Translations under genes and position numbers: made by a program
Assembly: GCA_041600415.1 (NCBI GenBank)
Contig: JBFIKF010000005.1
Location: 62,001 to 126,000 of the forward strand
From: JBFJKD01 sp041600415
GTDB taxonomy: Bacteria; Pseudomonadota; Gammaproteobacteria; Pseudomonadales; Porticoccaceae
Reading direction: 5' to 3'
Length of the DNA stretch: 64,000 nucleotides
In this document: positions 42,793 through 52,142 of the stretch, piece by piece
Numbering within the stretch: the stretch's first letter is position 1
Layout of the letters: each line of letters begins with the position of its first letter
Notes under the pieces: generated by a model
Seen by the model: only the letters and a program-made list of their open reading frames with translations
The model's database searches: none
What the model was told of the DNA's origin: nothing

Positions 42793-43874
42793 TGAAACGC
42801 TCATTGTTGGACAAGCTCGACCATCTGATGGAGCGTTACGAGGAGGTCAGCGCGCTGTTGAGTGATCCCGAAGTGATTGCCAGGCAGGAGCGCTTTCGAG
42901 CGTTGTCCCGCGAATATGCGGAGCTCGACCCAGTCGCCAAAACCTATGGGGAATATCGGGCGGCCGATGCGATTATCGAGCAGTCCAGGGAGTTGATGCA
43001 GGACGCCGATCCCGACATGCGGGATATGGCTCGCGATGAGTTAAAAAAAGCGGAGCAGTCCCGTCAGGAGCTGGCGCAGGCGTTACAGTTGCTGCTGTTG
43101 CCCAGCGATCCCAACGATGACAACAATATTTTTCTGGAAATTCGCGCTGGTACTGGCGGTGACGAAGCGGCCATTTTTGCTGGCGATCTGTTTCGTATGT
43201 ACACGCGCTATGCGGAATCTCGCGGATGGCGTGTGGAGCTAATTAGCGAACGTCATGGGGAGCACGGCGGATTTAAGGAAGTTATCGTGCGGGTGGTGGG
43301 CGATAAGGTGTACTCCCAGCTCAAGTTTGAATCGGGAACCCATCGGGTGCAGCGGGTGCCGGAGACGGAATCTCAGGGCCGCGTACACACGTCCGCATGC
43401 ACGGTGGCGATTATGCCCGAAGTGGCAGAAGTTGATTTGCTGGAAATAAACCCGGCGGAACTGCGTATCGACACATTTCGCTCCTCGGGTGCGGGTGGGC
43501 AACATGTCAATACCACGGATTCAGCGGTGCGCATTACGCATCTACCTACCGGGATTGTCTCCGAGTGTCAGGACGAGCGCTCCCAGCATAAGAATAAGGC
43601 CAAGGCGATGGCGTTACTGCGCGCCCGGATTTTGTCTGCCATGGAGGAAAAGCAGGCGTCTGAGCAGTCGGCGTTGCGCCGAAGCATGGTGGGTAGCGGA
43701 GATCGCTCCGAGCGCATTCGCACCTACAATTTTCCCCAGGGCAGACTCACCGATCACCGTATAAATCTCACTCTTTACAAGCTCGAATACATTGTCGAAG
43801 GCCATCTGGACGAAGTGATTCAGCCCCTGATCAACGAATATCAGACCGAGCAACTGGCCGCCATGGGGGCGTGA
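42792..43874 (+). CDS. prfA: Peptide chain release factor 1
   Basis: 360 aa. Recognises UAA and UAG and releases the nascent chain. The GGQ motif is in GAGGQHVNTTDSAVR and the RF1 anticodon-like region lies before it. ATG 42792 was chosen over the adjacent TTG 42789, which the longest frame uses. Translationally coupled to hemA. Confidence 0.97.
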   Translation: MKRSLLDKLDHLMERYEEVSALLSDPEVIARQERFRALSREYAELDPVAKTYGEYRAADAIIEQSRELMQDADPDMRDMARDELKKAEQSRQELAQALQLLLLPSDPNDDNNIFLEIRAGTGGDEAAIFAGDLFRMYTRYAESRGWRVELISERHGEHGGFKEVIVRVVGDKVYSQLKFESGTHRVQRVPETESQGRVHTSACTVAIMPEVAEVDLLEINPAELRIDTFRSSGAGGQHVNTTDSAVRITHLPTGIVSECQDERSQHKNKAKAMALLRARILSAMEEKQASEQSALRRSMVGSGDRSERIRTYNFPQGRLTDHRINLTLYKLEYIVEGHLDEVIQPLINEYQTEQLAAMGA

Positions 43875-43922
43875 TGCCGGTGGTTGCTGTTGCCTTGCTA
43901 ACCTCGGACTGTGTTGTCTGCC

Positions 43923-44786
43923 GTGTTGACTATCGCTGATCTGTTGCACGCCAGCGCTGCACTTGAGGGCGTGAGCGACTCACCGCGTCTCGATGTCGAG
44001 GTGCTGCTGTGTCACGTGTTAAACCAGCCACGCAGCTATCTGTATGCCTGGCCGGAGCGCACTGTAGATAACGGGCAACAAGCTCGCTTTCAGATCTTGC
44101 TGCGACGCCGCGCACAGGGCGAACCGGTTGCTTATCTAACTGGGGTGAAAGAATTCTGGTCGCTGCCTTTACAGGTTAACGCCAGTACCCTGATTCCCCG
44201 ACCGGAAACCGAACTGCTGGTGCAAGTCACTCTCGACTTGACGCTGCGTGATACGGCCGCAGTACTCGATCTGGGTACGGGGTGTGGCGCGATAGCGTTG
44301 GCGTTAGCCCACGAACGGCCATATTGGCGTGTGACCGGCGTCGACAAAGTAGAGGATGCGGTTAAGCTGGCGCAGCAAAACCGTCGCCATCTGGGACTCG
44401 ATAACGCTGTTTTTTTTGCAAGTAACTGGTTCGCGAACATTCCCGCCCAGTTGTTTGACGTTGTGGTTAGCAATCCTCCTTACATTTCGGCCACGGACAG
44501 CCATTTGCACGAGGGTGATGTGCGCTTTGAGCCGGAATCTGCGCTGGTGGCTGATGATAACGGTTGTGCCGCTATACGACACATCGTTGATACGGCTACT
44601 AACTGGTTAGCGACCGGCGGTTGGCTGTTAATCGAGCACGGATTTGACCAGGGTCCTACGGTGCGGGAGCGCTTGCGAGGGCGCGGTTACCAACAAATTG
44701 CCACCGTCACCGATCTGGCGGGCGTGGAGCGCGTGACGCGAGGTTGCCTTGGAACAGACACCACGACGCCTGCGGTAAGCGGTTAA
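43923..44786 (+). CDS. prmC: Release-factor glutamine methyltransferase PrmC
   Basis: 287 aa from GTG 43923 (MLTIADLLHA); GTG 43911 is an alternative adding four residues. The SAM-binding motif is VLDLGTGCGAIALALA and the catalytic NPPY is in VVSNPPYIS. It methylates the GGQ glutamine of PrfA, encoded just upstream. Confidence 0.95.
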   Translation: MLTIADLLHASAALEGVSDSPRLDVEVLLCHVLNQPRSYLYAWPERTVDNGQQARFQILLRRRAQGEPVAYLTGVKEFWSLPLQVNASTLIPRPETELLVQVTLDLTLRDTAAVLDLGTGCGAIALALAHERPYWRVTGVDKVEDAVKLAQQNRRHLGLDNAVFFASNWFANIPAQLFDVVVSNPPYISATDSHLHEGDVRFEPESALVADDNGCAAIRHIVDTATNWLATGGWLLIEHGFDQGPTVRERLRGRGYQQIATVTDLAGVERVTRGCLGTDTTTPAVSG

Positions 44787-44836
44787 CTTTTCGCAGATGG
44801 CGCGCCTACCGGAATGAAATAGCGTGCCTTTAAGTT

Positions 44837-44875
44837 GATGCACGCAAGGCCGGTGCACCGGCCCGCGCTTGCATC
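44837..44875. terminator. Imperfect long hairpin between convergent prmC and GST genes
   Basis: The perfect palindrome GGCCGGTGCACCGGCC (44848-44863) is extended by GATGCA/TGCATC outer arms with a few mismatches. It sits 51 bases after the prmC stop and 10 bases from the end of the opposing gene. T-runs are poor on both sides, so termination is likely but not certain. Confidence 0.5.
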
Positions 44876-44884
44876 TGTTTGGAT

Positions 44885-45535
44885 TTAACCACGCATGCCC
44901 ACCTGTTGGGCGGCCGGGTGCAAGCTGGCCTGCGCACTGGGTCGTTGGCCCATGCGCTCATACCAGGCTGTCATGTTTTTTAGATTCGCCGGTATAGGCT
45001 GCCCCACGCCCTGGGCGAAATCCAGGCAACAGTACAGAACAAGATCGGCAATACCGATGCTATTGCCGCCGACAAAATCGCGGCCAGCCATTAATCCGTC
45101 CAGCCATTCCATTTGGCCTTTGGCTTTGGCTTTAAGCCCGTCCGCTGCTTCCGGAATACAGAACATGCGGTCTTTGAACAACTCATAGCCTTCTGAGTAG
45201 CGAAAACCGTTGTAGATGTTTTCGGTGATGTTGAGTTCCACGCGACGTTGCCACATACGGGCATTGGCGCGTTCCTTGGCATTGCTGCCGATCAGTGCTG
45301 GTGTCGGGTGTTGTTCCTCCAGATATTCGCAGATTACCGTGGTTTCGGCGATAACGGTGCCGTCGTCGAGTTCGAGGGCTGGCATCTGTGCACCCGGGTT
45401 TTTTGCGGTGTAGGCAGCGCCGCGGTTTTCACCTGCCAGTAAGTCGATTTCTTCGCTGGGTAACGTAATACCTTTTTCCGCCATAAACATGCGTACCATT
45501 CTGGGATTGGGTCCAAATGAGTCGATGAATTTCAT
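44885..45535 (-). CDS. Glutathione S-transferase family protein
   Basis: 216 aa. The N-terminal thioredoxin-like domain (1-78) contains NPGAQMPALELDDGTVIAETTVICEYLEE, with the cis-Pro and ES/ET glutathione site. A C-terminal helical domain (88-205) follows. The substrate is unknown. Single gene, convergent with prmC. Confidence 0.9.
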   Translation of the reverse strand: MKFIDSFGPNPRMVRMFMAEKGITLPSEEIDLLAGENRGAAYTAKNPGAQMPALELDDGTVIAETTVICEYLEEQHPTPALIGSNAKERANARMWQRRVELNITENIYNGFRYSEGYELFKDRMFCIPEAADGLKAKAKGQMEWLDGLMAGRDFVGGNSIGIADLVLYCCLDFAQGVGQPIPANLKNMTAWYERMGQRPSAQASLHPAAQQVGMRG

Positions 45536-45631
45536 AGAAGGAATACTCCGGTTGAGTGATTGTTGAGTGTCTGGTTGATTGAGGATTGCGCCCCTTGATG
45601 TTGCGACGGGTTGGTTGCTGTCAATAGTTTA

Positions 45632-46252
45632 TTAGATGCCGCTGGCTTTCAGGACCGCGTCTCCGGCGCCCTGCAAGGGGCCGAGGGGATTCTTACGGGT
45701 TTCCTCACCGCTTATCAGGGGGGATCCACTCCACACTTTGTATACGGCCACGCCATCGACCATAACGATTAATGCGTTAAAAAACCAGCCAGTGTCGACC
45801 GTTTTTCGTTTAAACGTCATCAGATCCAGCACTACATTACCGACCCGTTTACTTTTTGCATTGCCCGGTGTCGCTTCGTAGGCGAGACAACGTTCGCGAG
45901 CTTTGAGGCAAAAATCGACGCCGGGATCAAGATCCTCCTGTTTGATGGAGTTGTTGGGCATAAAGCGCTGAATAACGTCCAGATAGGAAAGAATTTTCAC
46001 GTTGGGGGTGCTGTAGGGGTCATACCCGAGGGCTTTCAGGTCCTCCTTGGTGGTTTCGTAGGGAACGATTTTTTCGTAAGCGGCCATCGCCTCTTCAAAT
46101 GAATCCCACGGGGAACGCATGGTGCGCTCTGAGCGGGGTAGCGCGTTACCGCACGCGGACAGCGAAATATACAGGGCCACTAACAGGGCCACGCCGATGA
46201 TCATCCTCGGGGACATACGCACAGTGCACACTAAAAAATTAACGGACTTCAT
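45632..46252 (-). CDS. Putative lipoprotein of unknown function
   Basis: 206 aa from ATG 46252. A hydrophobic segment ends in LSAC, a good lipobox. ETTKEDLKALGYDP faintly recalls BamE/SmpA-like repeats, but I do not assign the family. Two Cys lie in FCLKARERCLAYEA. Alternative starts are at 46279 and 46216; none has a good ribosome-binding site. Confidence 0.7.
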   Translation of the reverse strand: MKSVNFLVCTVRMSPRMIIGVALLVALYISLSACGNALPRSERTMRSPWDSFEEAMAAYEKIVPYETTKEDLKALGYDPYSTPNVKILSYLDVIQRFMPNNSIKQEDLDPGVDFCLKARERCLAYEATPGNAKSKRVGNVVLDLMTFKRKTVDTGWFFNALIVMVDGVAVYKVWSGSPLISGEETRKNPLGPLQGAGDAVLKASGI

Positions 46253-46339
46253 GGTAATACGGTCGTGGGCGGTTAGCAAACACCGCGCCGGGGGTGCGGC
46301 AGACGACGGGGAAAATATCGCCTGTTGGCGTGGAGTTCG

Positions 46340-46684
46340 TCAGGCGGCCATGCCGTAGGTTTTGGCCGCCTGCAATAGCAGTACTCTATCCTTTGGTGCC
46401 AATGCGAGAATCTGGCAACCAATTAATAATTGCCCGGGTTGTTGCGTGTTTACCTGCCAGGCGATGCGAACCCCAAGCTGAATGGCCACATCACCTTTGC
46501 GCGGGTGGGGAAGGTTGATACATAGCAGTTTGCGCTCTTCCCGATTAAAGGCGCGATTAGCGAATAGCATAATACCACCCGTGGAAATATCGCCGACATA
46601 TCCGATATTTGACTGGGTTCCCATATCAAACACCCTGGCGAGGGCCAGAAACGGGGAGCGCGGTGTGCGACGTTTGTTAACCAC
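46340..46684 (-). CDS. PilZ-domain c-di-GMP-binding protein
   Basis: 114 aa, essentially one PilZ domain. The c-di-GMP motifs are present: RRTPR (5-9, RxxxR) and DISTGG (32-37, DxSxxG). Such stand-alone proteins relay c-di-GMP level to motility or surface systems. With a FleQ that keeps its c-di-GMP motif, it indicates that this signal is used here. Target unknown. Confidence 0.88.
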   Translation of the reverse strand: MVNKRRTPRSPFLALARVFDMGTQSNIGYVGDISTGGIMLFANRAFNREERKLLCINLPHPRKGDVAIQLGVRIAWQVNTQQPGQLLIGCQILALAPKDRVLLLQAAKTYGMAA

Positions 46685-46760
46685 GGTTCGAATCTCGGCA
46701 ACGAACGGTAGAAAGATAGTTGCAGATCATAGCTAACCCGGTAGAGCCTGCCAAGGGTAT

Positions 46761-48167
46761 TTAACTGTGGTTCGACCGGTTAACTGCAGGCTCGGGCGCC
46801 AGATTAAGCGCCAGTCGAGAGGTTTTATAAAAGCGCGCGACCGACAGCACTGCGATTAACACAAGCGCCATAACCGTACCTGCCCAGAATCCTTCCACAC
46901 CCCGGGCCGGGCCCCACCAGTCGGTCAGAGCCAGGGAGTAGCCCGCTGGAAAGCCGATGGCCCAATAACCAAACACCGTTAATTGCGCCGGAAAACGGGT
47001 GTCCTTGTAGCCGCGCAGTGCGCCGTTGGCGGCGACATTAATGGCATCGAAGATGCGAAACCCCGCAGCGTAGATCAGCAAGTTTGCCGCCAGTATCTGC
47101 ACATCGCCATCGGGGCTATAGAGGCTCGCAATGGGCTCGCGCAGGCTAATTACGGTGATCGCCTGTAGCAGGGCGATAGCACCGGTCGCGCCCAGTCCGG
47201 CGAGACACAGTTTGCGTGCCGCCATCGGCTGGCGGTGTCCTAGTTCGTGGGCGGCGAGAACTGACATCGCCTGGGCGATACCCAGGGGAATCATATACAT
47301 CACCCAGTCAAACGACAGGGCGATGGCGTGACCACCCACTTCGATGGCGCCCAGATGGGCAATAAACAGCGGAATCAGCAAAAAGAATCCACCTTCGGCG
47401 AGCATGGTAGCGCCAATAGGTACACCCACCCTGAGGGTTTCTCGAATCATGGCGCGATCCGGGGGGTGCCAGCGCGCCAATAGCTGAAACGACGTCAGAG
47501 AACGCGCCACCCGGGCGTAGAAGAACTCACCACACACAATCATAATGGCGACGATCAGGGTGGCCCATCCACACCCCGCGCCGCCGAGGGCGGGGAAAAT
47601 CCAGTAACCAAAAACCAGGGCGATATCGAGCAAAATATTCAAGAAGAACCCGATGATGTTAAGCACCATGGCTGGCCGTGCCTTGCCCAAACCTTCAAAG
47701 GTGGTGCGCATGGCCAACATGATCGGTAGGAGCAGGGCAGTACCCAGCATCGGATAGAGGTACTGTTTACTTATGGTGGTGATATTTTGTGACGGCGTCA
47801 GCGCGGGGAGTAGTATTAATGCTACTGCCACAAAAACCATGCTGGCCAACCCCAATGGCAGCGCCAGCCACAGACAGCTGTGCATTTGCCGGGGGATATC
47901 GTCAAATTTGGCGGCGCCAAACAACTGCCCCACCAGCGGGCCATTTGCCAGGATAATGCCTACCACCAGCATAATGACTAGATTGAACAGCGAGCTGCCC
48001 AATGTGACGCCAGCGAGATCTGCCGTACTCAGGCGGCCGGCCACAATAATGTCGGTAACACTCATGCCCACAATGGCCAGTTGCCCTACGGTAATGGGCA
48101 GGGCCAGGCGCAACAGTCGTTTGACATCGTCAGCGAATGTCGCAGCGCTAACGGCGGTGTTAACCAT
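46761..48167 (-). CDS. MATE-family multidrug/Na+ efflux transporter
   Basis: 468 aa with twelve hydrophobic segments in two MatE repeats (about 20-180 and 250-410). NorM-type members export cationic drugs with Na+ or H+. The N-terminal pattern ALPITVGQLAIVGMSVTDIIVAGRL fits. The gene is divergent from the glutamate-synthase-like gene. Confidence 0.92.
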   Translation of the reverse strand: MVNTAVSAATFADDVKRLLRLALPITVGQLAIVGMSVTDIIVAGRLSTADLAGVTLGSSLFNLVIMLVVGIILANGPLVGQLFGAAKFDDIPRQMHSCLWLALPLGLASMVFVAVALILLPALTPSQNITTISKQYLYPMLGTALLLPIMLAMRTTFEGLGKARPAMVLNIIGFFLNILLDIALVFGYWIFPALGGAGCGWATLIVAIMIVCGEFFYARVARSLTSFQLLARWHPPDRAMIRETLRVGVPIGATMLAEGGFFLLIPLFIAHLGAIEVGGHAIALSFDWVMYMIPLGIAQAMSVLAAHELGHRQPMAARKLCLAGLGATGAIALLQAITVISLREPIASLYSPDGDVQILAANLLIYAAGFRIFDAINVAANGALRGYKDTRFPAQLTVFGYWAIGFPAGYSLALTDWWGPARGVEGFWAGTVMALVLIAVLSVARFYKTSRLALNLAPEPAVNRSNHS

Positions 48168-48334
48168 GGTATGAATTAACCTTTCCCGGCGGGTGGGAAA
48201 TTGTGCAATGAGTTAGTATAAGTAAAGATAGCTGTTCTGGTTGCCTTGCGAGTGGCGCGTCATGCGGTCGATGGTCGGTCGTCAGGCTAAATACCCACAG
48301 CGTTGCTTAGTTTAGGATACCGAGGAAAAGTGTG

Positions 48335-49867
48335 ATGGCCGATAACGGGTTTTCTGCGATGATTATCCTGGGCAACCTGCTCGCGGGACTTTTTTTGCTT
48401 GCCATTGGCGCGGCGATTATCGCGGTTGTTGCGATGTATATCGCGGATGTGCGTCAAATCAAACATGCCATTCGGCGCAACTATCCAGTCATTGGACGTT
48501 TTCGTTACTGGTTTGAACACCTGGGGGAATTTTTTCGCCAATATTTCTTTTCCATGGACCGCGAAGAAATGCCGTTTAACCGCGCCCAGCGCACCTGGGT
48601 CTATCGCGCCGCAAAAAATATAGACAGTACGATAGCGTTTGGGTCGACACAGAATCTGTCGGCACCGGGTACGGTTCTCTTCGCCAGCCACCCTTTCCCA
48701 ACCCTGTACACGGATTCGGTGGAGCCGGTGGGCGTTACTATCGGTTCGGGTTGCCGCACGCCCTATAACGCCCCCAGTTTTTTTAATATCTCGGCAATGA
48801 GTTATGGCGCGCTGTCCCAGCCGGCGGTACGAGCGCTGTCCCGTGGCGCCGCGATGGGCGGCTGTTGGCTCAACACTGGTGAGGGCGGTCTGGCGCCTTA
48901 CCATCTGGAAGGCGGTTGTGATCTGGTATTTCAAATCGGTACAGCCAAATATGGTGTGCGCAACGAGGCCGGTGAACTGGATGACAGTAAATTGCTGAAA
49001 CTGGCAGCCATCGAGCAAGTCAAAATGTTTGAAATTAAAATCAGTCAGGGCGCCAAACCGGGCAAGGGAGGTATATTGCCGGGTATCAAGGTCACCGAGG
49101 AAATTGCGGCCATTCGCGGTATTCCAGCTGGCAAGGATTCGAAAAGTCCCAATGGCCACGCGGATATTCGCAATGTGGAACAGTTGCTGGACAAAATAGT
49201 GCATATTCGCGAACTGACCGGCAAACCTGTCGGTTTTAAAATAGTCGATGGCGGTTCTGATTTTTTTGACCAGTTGTGTGTGGCGATTCAGCAACGTGGT
49301 GCGGAGGATGGCGCCCCGGATTTCATTACACTGGACAGCGGTGATGGTGGCTCTGGCGCCGCCCCGCAAAGCCTGATGGATAATGCGGGGCTGACTATTC
49401 GTGAAAGTTTGCCGCGGCTAATCGACACCCTGACGCGTTATGGGTTGCGCGAGCGTATCAAAGTAGTTGCTGCGGGAAAGCTGGTGACACCGATGGCCGT
49501 AGCCTGGGCGTTGTGTGTGGGCGCAGATTTCGTGGTATCCGCCCGTGGTTTTATGTTTGCGCTGGGCTGTGTACAGTCACTGCGCTGCAATAAAAATACC
49601 TGCCCGACCGGCGTGACCACCCACGACCCAGATTTACAGGCCGGGCTGGACCCGGCGGACAAGGGCGTGCGCGTCGGCCAGTATATTGCCAATATGGTAA
49701 AGGAAGTGGGCGTCATTGCCCATTCCTGTGGCGTTAACGAGCCGCGACAGTTGAATAGAAATCATGCCCGCGTGGTTCTCGACAGTGGTCACTCGATGTT
49801 GTTGGAAGATTATTATGCTCAGGACCGGTCGCTCGCTGCCGCTCCTGCCGAGACACTGAAGATCTAA
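48335..49867 (+). CDS. Membrane-anchored glutamate-synthase-like FMN protein
   Basis: 510 aa. An N-terminal membrane helix (about 10-33) is followed by the FMN/Fe-S TIM barrel of the glutamate synthase large subunit (about 110-480). The 3Fe-4S cysteines lie in GCVQSLRCNKNTCPTG (C-x5-C-x4-C). The amidotransferase domain is absent, so it does not use glutamine directly; the reaction is unknown. A GTG directly precedes ATG 48335, with GAGGAAAA upstream. Confidence 0.92.
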   Translation: MADNGFSAMIILGNLLAGLFLLAIGAAIIAVVAMYIADVRQIKHAIRRNYPVIGRFRYWFEHLGEFFRQYFFSMDREEMPFNRAQRTWVYRAAKNIDSTIAFGSTQNLSAPGTVLFASHPFPTLYTDSVEPVGVTIGSGCRTPYNAPSFFNISAMSYGALSQPAVRALSRGAAMGGCWLNTGEGGLAPYHLEGGCDLVFQIGTAKYGVRNEAGELDDSKLLKLAAIEQVKMFEIKISQGAKPGKGGILPGIKVTEEIAAIRGIPAGKDSKSPNGHADIRNVEQLLDKIVHIRELTGKPVGFKIVDGGSDFFDQLCVAIQQRGAEDGAPDFITLDSGDGGSGAAPQSLMDNAGLTIRESLPRLIDTLTRYGLRERIKVVAAGKLVTPMAVAWALCVGADFVVSARGFMFALGCVQSLRCNKNTCPTGVTTHDPDLQAGLDPADKGVRVGQYIANMVKEVGVIAHSCGVNEPRQLNRNHARVVLDSGHSMLLEDYYAQDRSLAAAPAETLKI

Positions 49868-49983
49868 GGAACAGGTACCTGCCCCGGAGTACGCGCACCC
49901 GATGGCGCAGCCGGGAATTATTCTGTGGATCATCGTTCTAATCTGTCAGATTTTTCCACCAGGATGGTAGCTTACTGGCGATC

Positions 49984-49999
49984 ACAATATAAATATTGT
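49984..49999. promoter_or_regulatory. Perfect 16-bp palindrome upstream of the DoxX gene
   Basis: ACAATAT-AA-ATATTGT lies 44 bases before the DoxX ATG. Size and symmetry suit a dimeric repressor operator. No regulator gene lies beside it. Confidence 0.45.
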
Positions 50000-50043
50000 C
50001 AGCCATAGCTTTTGTCATGGACTACTACTAGAGGATTTATATT

Positions 50044-50709
50044 ATGCATACTCTGGTCGCGACCTACACTCGCCTGTACCGCGCTGTTTTCCACAGGCTG
50101 CAACCTTTAGACGGCATCGCGCCGTTATTACTGCGTCTGTATTTGGCGCCAATCATGATCGCCGCCGGCTTGCATAAATTTAGCAACTTTGACGCGATGG
50201 TCGACTGGTTCGGAAATCCGGATTGGGGGTTGGGATTACCGCTGCCCGTGCTGATGGTATTTCTCGCGGCAGTTGCCGAATTCGTTGGGGGCATTGCGTT
50301 ACTGGTGGGTTTTGCCGTGCGCTGGTTTGCGTTGCCATTGTTGATTTCTATGGCGGTCGCTGCGGGCACCGTCCATTGGCAGCACGGCTGGTTTGCGATT
50401 GCTCCCGGTGATCCAGATACCAGTACTGCCAAGGTGCTGGCTATGGTGGGTATTGACGGGGCCGAAAGCAGCCTTGAGAACAGTCGTGAGGTGGGAAAAC
50501 GAGTTAGTGCTGCGCGGAGTTTACTAAAAGAGCACGGCAACTACGGCTGGCTGACGGAGAAGGGATCCTTCGTGGTGCTGAACAACGGCATAGAATTTGC
50601 CGCGACTTATTTCGTGATGTTGCTGAGCCTTTTGTTTACCGGCGCCGGGCGTTACGTCAGTGTGGATTATTGGCTTGCCCGCTGGTGTTGGCGCGGCGTA
50701 ACCCGCTGA
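50044..50709 (+). CDS. DoxX-family membrane protein
   Basis: 221 aa. Four membrane helices (about 26-45, 65-90, 95-115, 180-200) with the DoxX pattern LLRLYLAPIMIAAGLHKF and FLAAVAEFVGGIALLVG. A soluble insertion lies at about 120-175. Function is unknown; relatives are linked to redox or metal resistance. AGAGGA precedes the ATG. Confidence 0.88.
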   Translation: MHTLVATYTRLYRAVFHRLQPLDGIAPLLLRLYLAPIMIAAGLHKFSNFDAMVDWFGNPDWGLGLPLPVLMVFLAAVAEFVGGIALLVGFAVRWFALPLLISMAVAAGTVHWQHGWFAIAPGDPDTSTAKVLAMVGIDGAESSLENSREVGKRVSAARSLLKEHGNYGWLTEKGSFVVLNNGIEFAATYFVMLLSLLFTGAGRYVSVDYWLARWCWRGVTR

Positions 50710-50751
50710 ACTACTACGTAGAGGGCAGATCGGTCGAGAGCTGGTGGAACG

Positions 50752-50760
50752 TGCTATAAT
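50752..50760 (+). promoter_or_regulatory. Extended -10 promoter of rhlB
   Basis: TGCTATAAT is a perfect extended -10 element, 54 bases before the rhlB ATG. A weak -35 (GGTCGA, 50732-50737) lies 17 bases upstream, as is common for extended -10 promoters. Confidence 0.7.
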
Positions 50761-50813
50761 CGACGGCCTTTTTATCAGCGAAGCGATATTCGCGGTATCA
50801 GCCAGATGATCCT

Positions 50814-52115
50814 ATGAGTGAAAACCAGCAGTTAGCCGAAACTCCCCAACCCCGGAAGAAAGCACGCAGGCGTGGCCGCGGTCGGGATAAACAGAGCGTC
50901 GCTAGCGCGAAGGATAACCTGGAGTGGAGTCTCGATCAGTTTCCGGTGCCCGAGCAACCTGGCAAGGTCCGGTTTCACGATCTTGAGTTACCTGTTGTAG
51001 TCATGCACGCTATAGCGGATTTGGGCTTTCAATATGCTTCCCCTATTCAGGCGCAATCGCTGCCCTTCACCCTGCGTGGTCACGATGTGGTGGGCAAGGC
51101 TCAAACCGGTACCGGTAAGACCGCCGCCTTTCTGATTACCATAATAGAAGATTTACTGAAAAATCCCGTGGCGGAAGACCAGCGCTACGCTGGCGAAGCG
51201 CGCACCCTGATAATTGCGCCCACGCGGGAGTTGGTGATGCAAATCGCAGAGGATGCGCGGGCGCTGACCAGGTACACCGATCTGAAGGTGCATACCTTAG
51301 TTGGTGGCATGGATTACGACAAACAGCGTCGTCATCTACACGAAAATCTTTGCGATATTCTGGTCGCCACACCGGGGCGCTTGCTGGATTTTTGCGGTAG
51401 CGGCTATGTGTATCTCGATCAGGTCGAAGTGTTGGTGATCGACGAAGCGGACCGCATGCTCGATATGGGGTTTATTCCCCAAGTCCGCCGCATTGTGCGT
51501 CAGGTGCCCGACAGGGAGCACCGGCAAACGTTGTTTTTTTCCGCCACCTTTACCCCGGAAGTGGAAAACCTGGTACAACAGTGGACGTTTAATCCTACCT
51601 ATATTGATATAGAGCCCGAACAGGTGGCGACCGACTCCGTCACGCAAAAAATCTACATCACCGAGACACGGACCAAGCTCAATCTGTTGCTCAGTATTTT
51701 ACGCAGCGACGCGGTGGAAAACGCCATTGTTTTTGCGAACCGCCGCGACCAATGCCGACGGTTGCAGGAGCGTTTGGCCAAAGCCGGCTTCGCGTGCGGA
51801 TTACTGTCGGGTGAAGTTGCTCAGAACAAGCGTGTTAAAACCCTGGACGACTTTAAGTCGGGCAGAATTAAAGTGCTGGTGGCAACGGATGTAGCGGGGC
51901 GTGGTATTCATATCGATGGTATCAGTCATGTAATAAATTTCACGCTTCCCGAAGAGCCTGAAGACTACGTTCATCGAATTGGTCGCACCGGGCGTGCCGG
52001 AAAAATGGGTACCTCTATCAGCTTCGCCTGCGAGGATGATGCCTTTCTGCTGGAACCAATTGAAAAAATGCTCGGGAAAAAGCTCGACTGCGAACGACCC
52101 CCTCAGGATTTATAG
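50814..52115 (+). CDS. rhlB: ATP-dependent RNA helicase RhlB
   Basis: 433 aa DEAD-box helicase. A basic N-terminal tail (KKARRRGRGRDK) precedes motif I AQTGTGKT, motif II DEAD and motif III SAT. The C-terminal TDVAGRGIHIDGISHVINF and HRIGRTGRAG follow. IHIDGISHVINF is typical of RhlB, the degradosome helicase. The C-terminal RNA-binding tail is short. Confidence 0.9.
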   Translation: MSENQQLAETPQPRKKARRRGRGRDKQSVASAKDNLEWSLDQFPVPEQPGKVRFHDLELPVVVMHAIADLGFQYASPIQAQSLPFTLRGHDVVGKAQTGTGKTAAFLITIIEDLLKNPVAEDQRYAGEARTLIIAPTRELVMQIAEDARALTRYTDLKVHTLVGGMDYDKQRRHLHENLCDILVATPGRLLDFCGSGYVYLDQVEVLVIDEADRMLDMGFIPQVRRIVRQVPDREHRQTLFFSATFTPEVENLVQQWTFNPTYIDIEPEQVATDSVTQKIYITETRTKLNLLLSILRSDAVENAIVFANRRDQCRRLQERLAKAGFACGLLSGEVAQNKRVKTLDDFKSGRIKVLVATDVAGRGIHIDGISHVINFTLPEEPEDYVHRIGRTGRAGKMGTSISFACEDDAFLLEPIEKMLGKKLDCERPPQDL

Positions 52116-52142
52116 CCGCCGTAACGGGTGCGGCTAGACTTG

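Noticed and set aside
48338..48345. GCCGATAA resembling a sigma-28 -10 box
   Set aside because: No TAAA at the right distance and it falls within the first codons of a non-flagellar gene.
48287..49369. 360 aa antisense frame across the glutamate-synthase-like gene
   Set aside because: Opposite-strand shadow of a well-supported gene; His/Arg/Gln-rich translation without domains.
52114..52135. AGCCGC/GCGGCT inverted repeat between rhlB and cysZ
   Set aside because: Six-base stem with a ten-base loop and no T-run; too weak to call a terminator.
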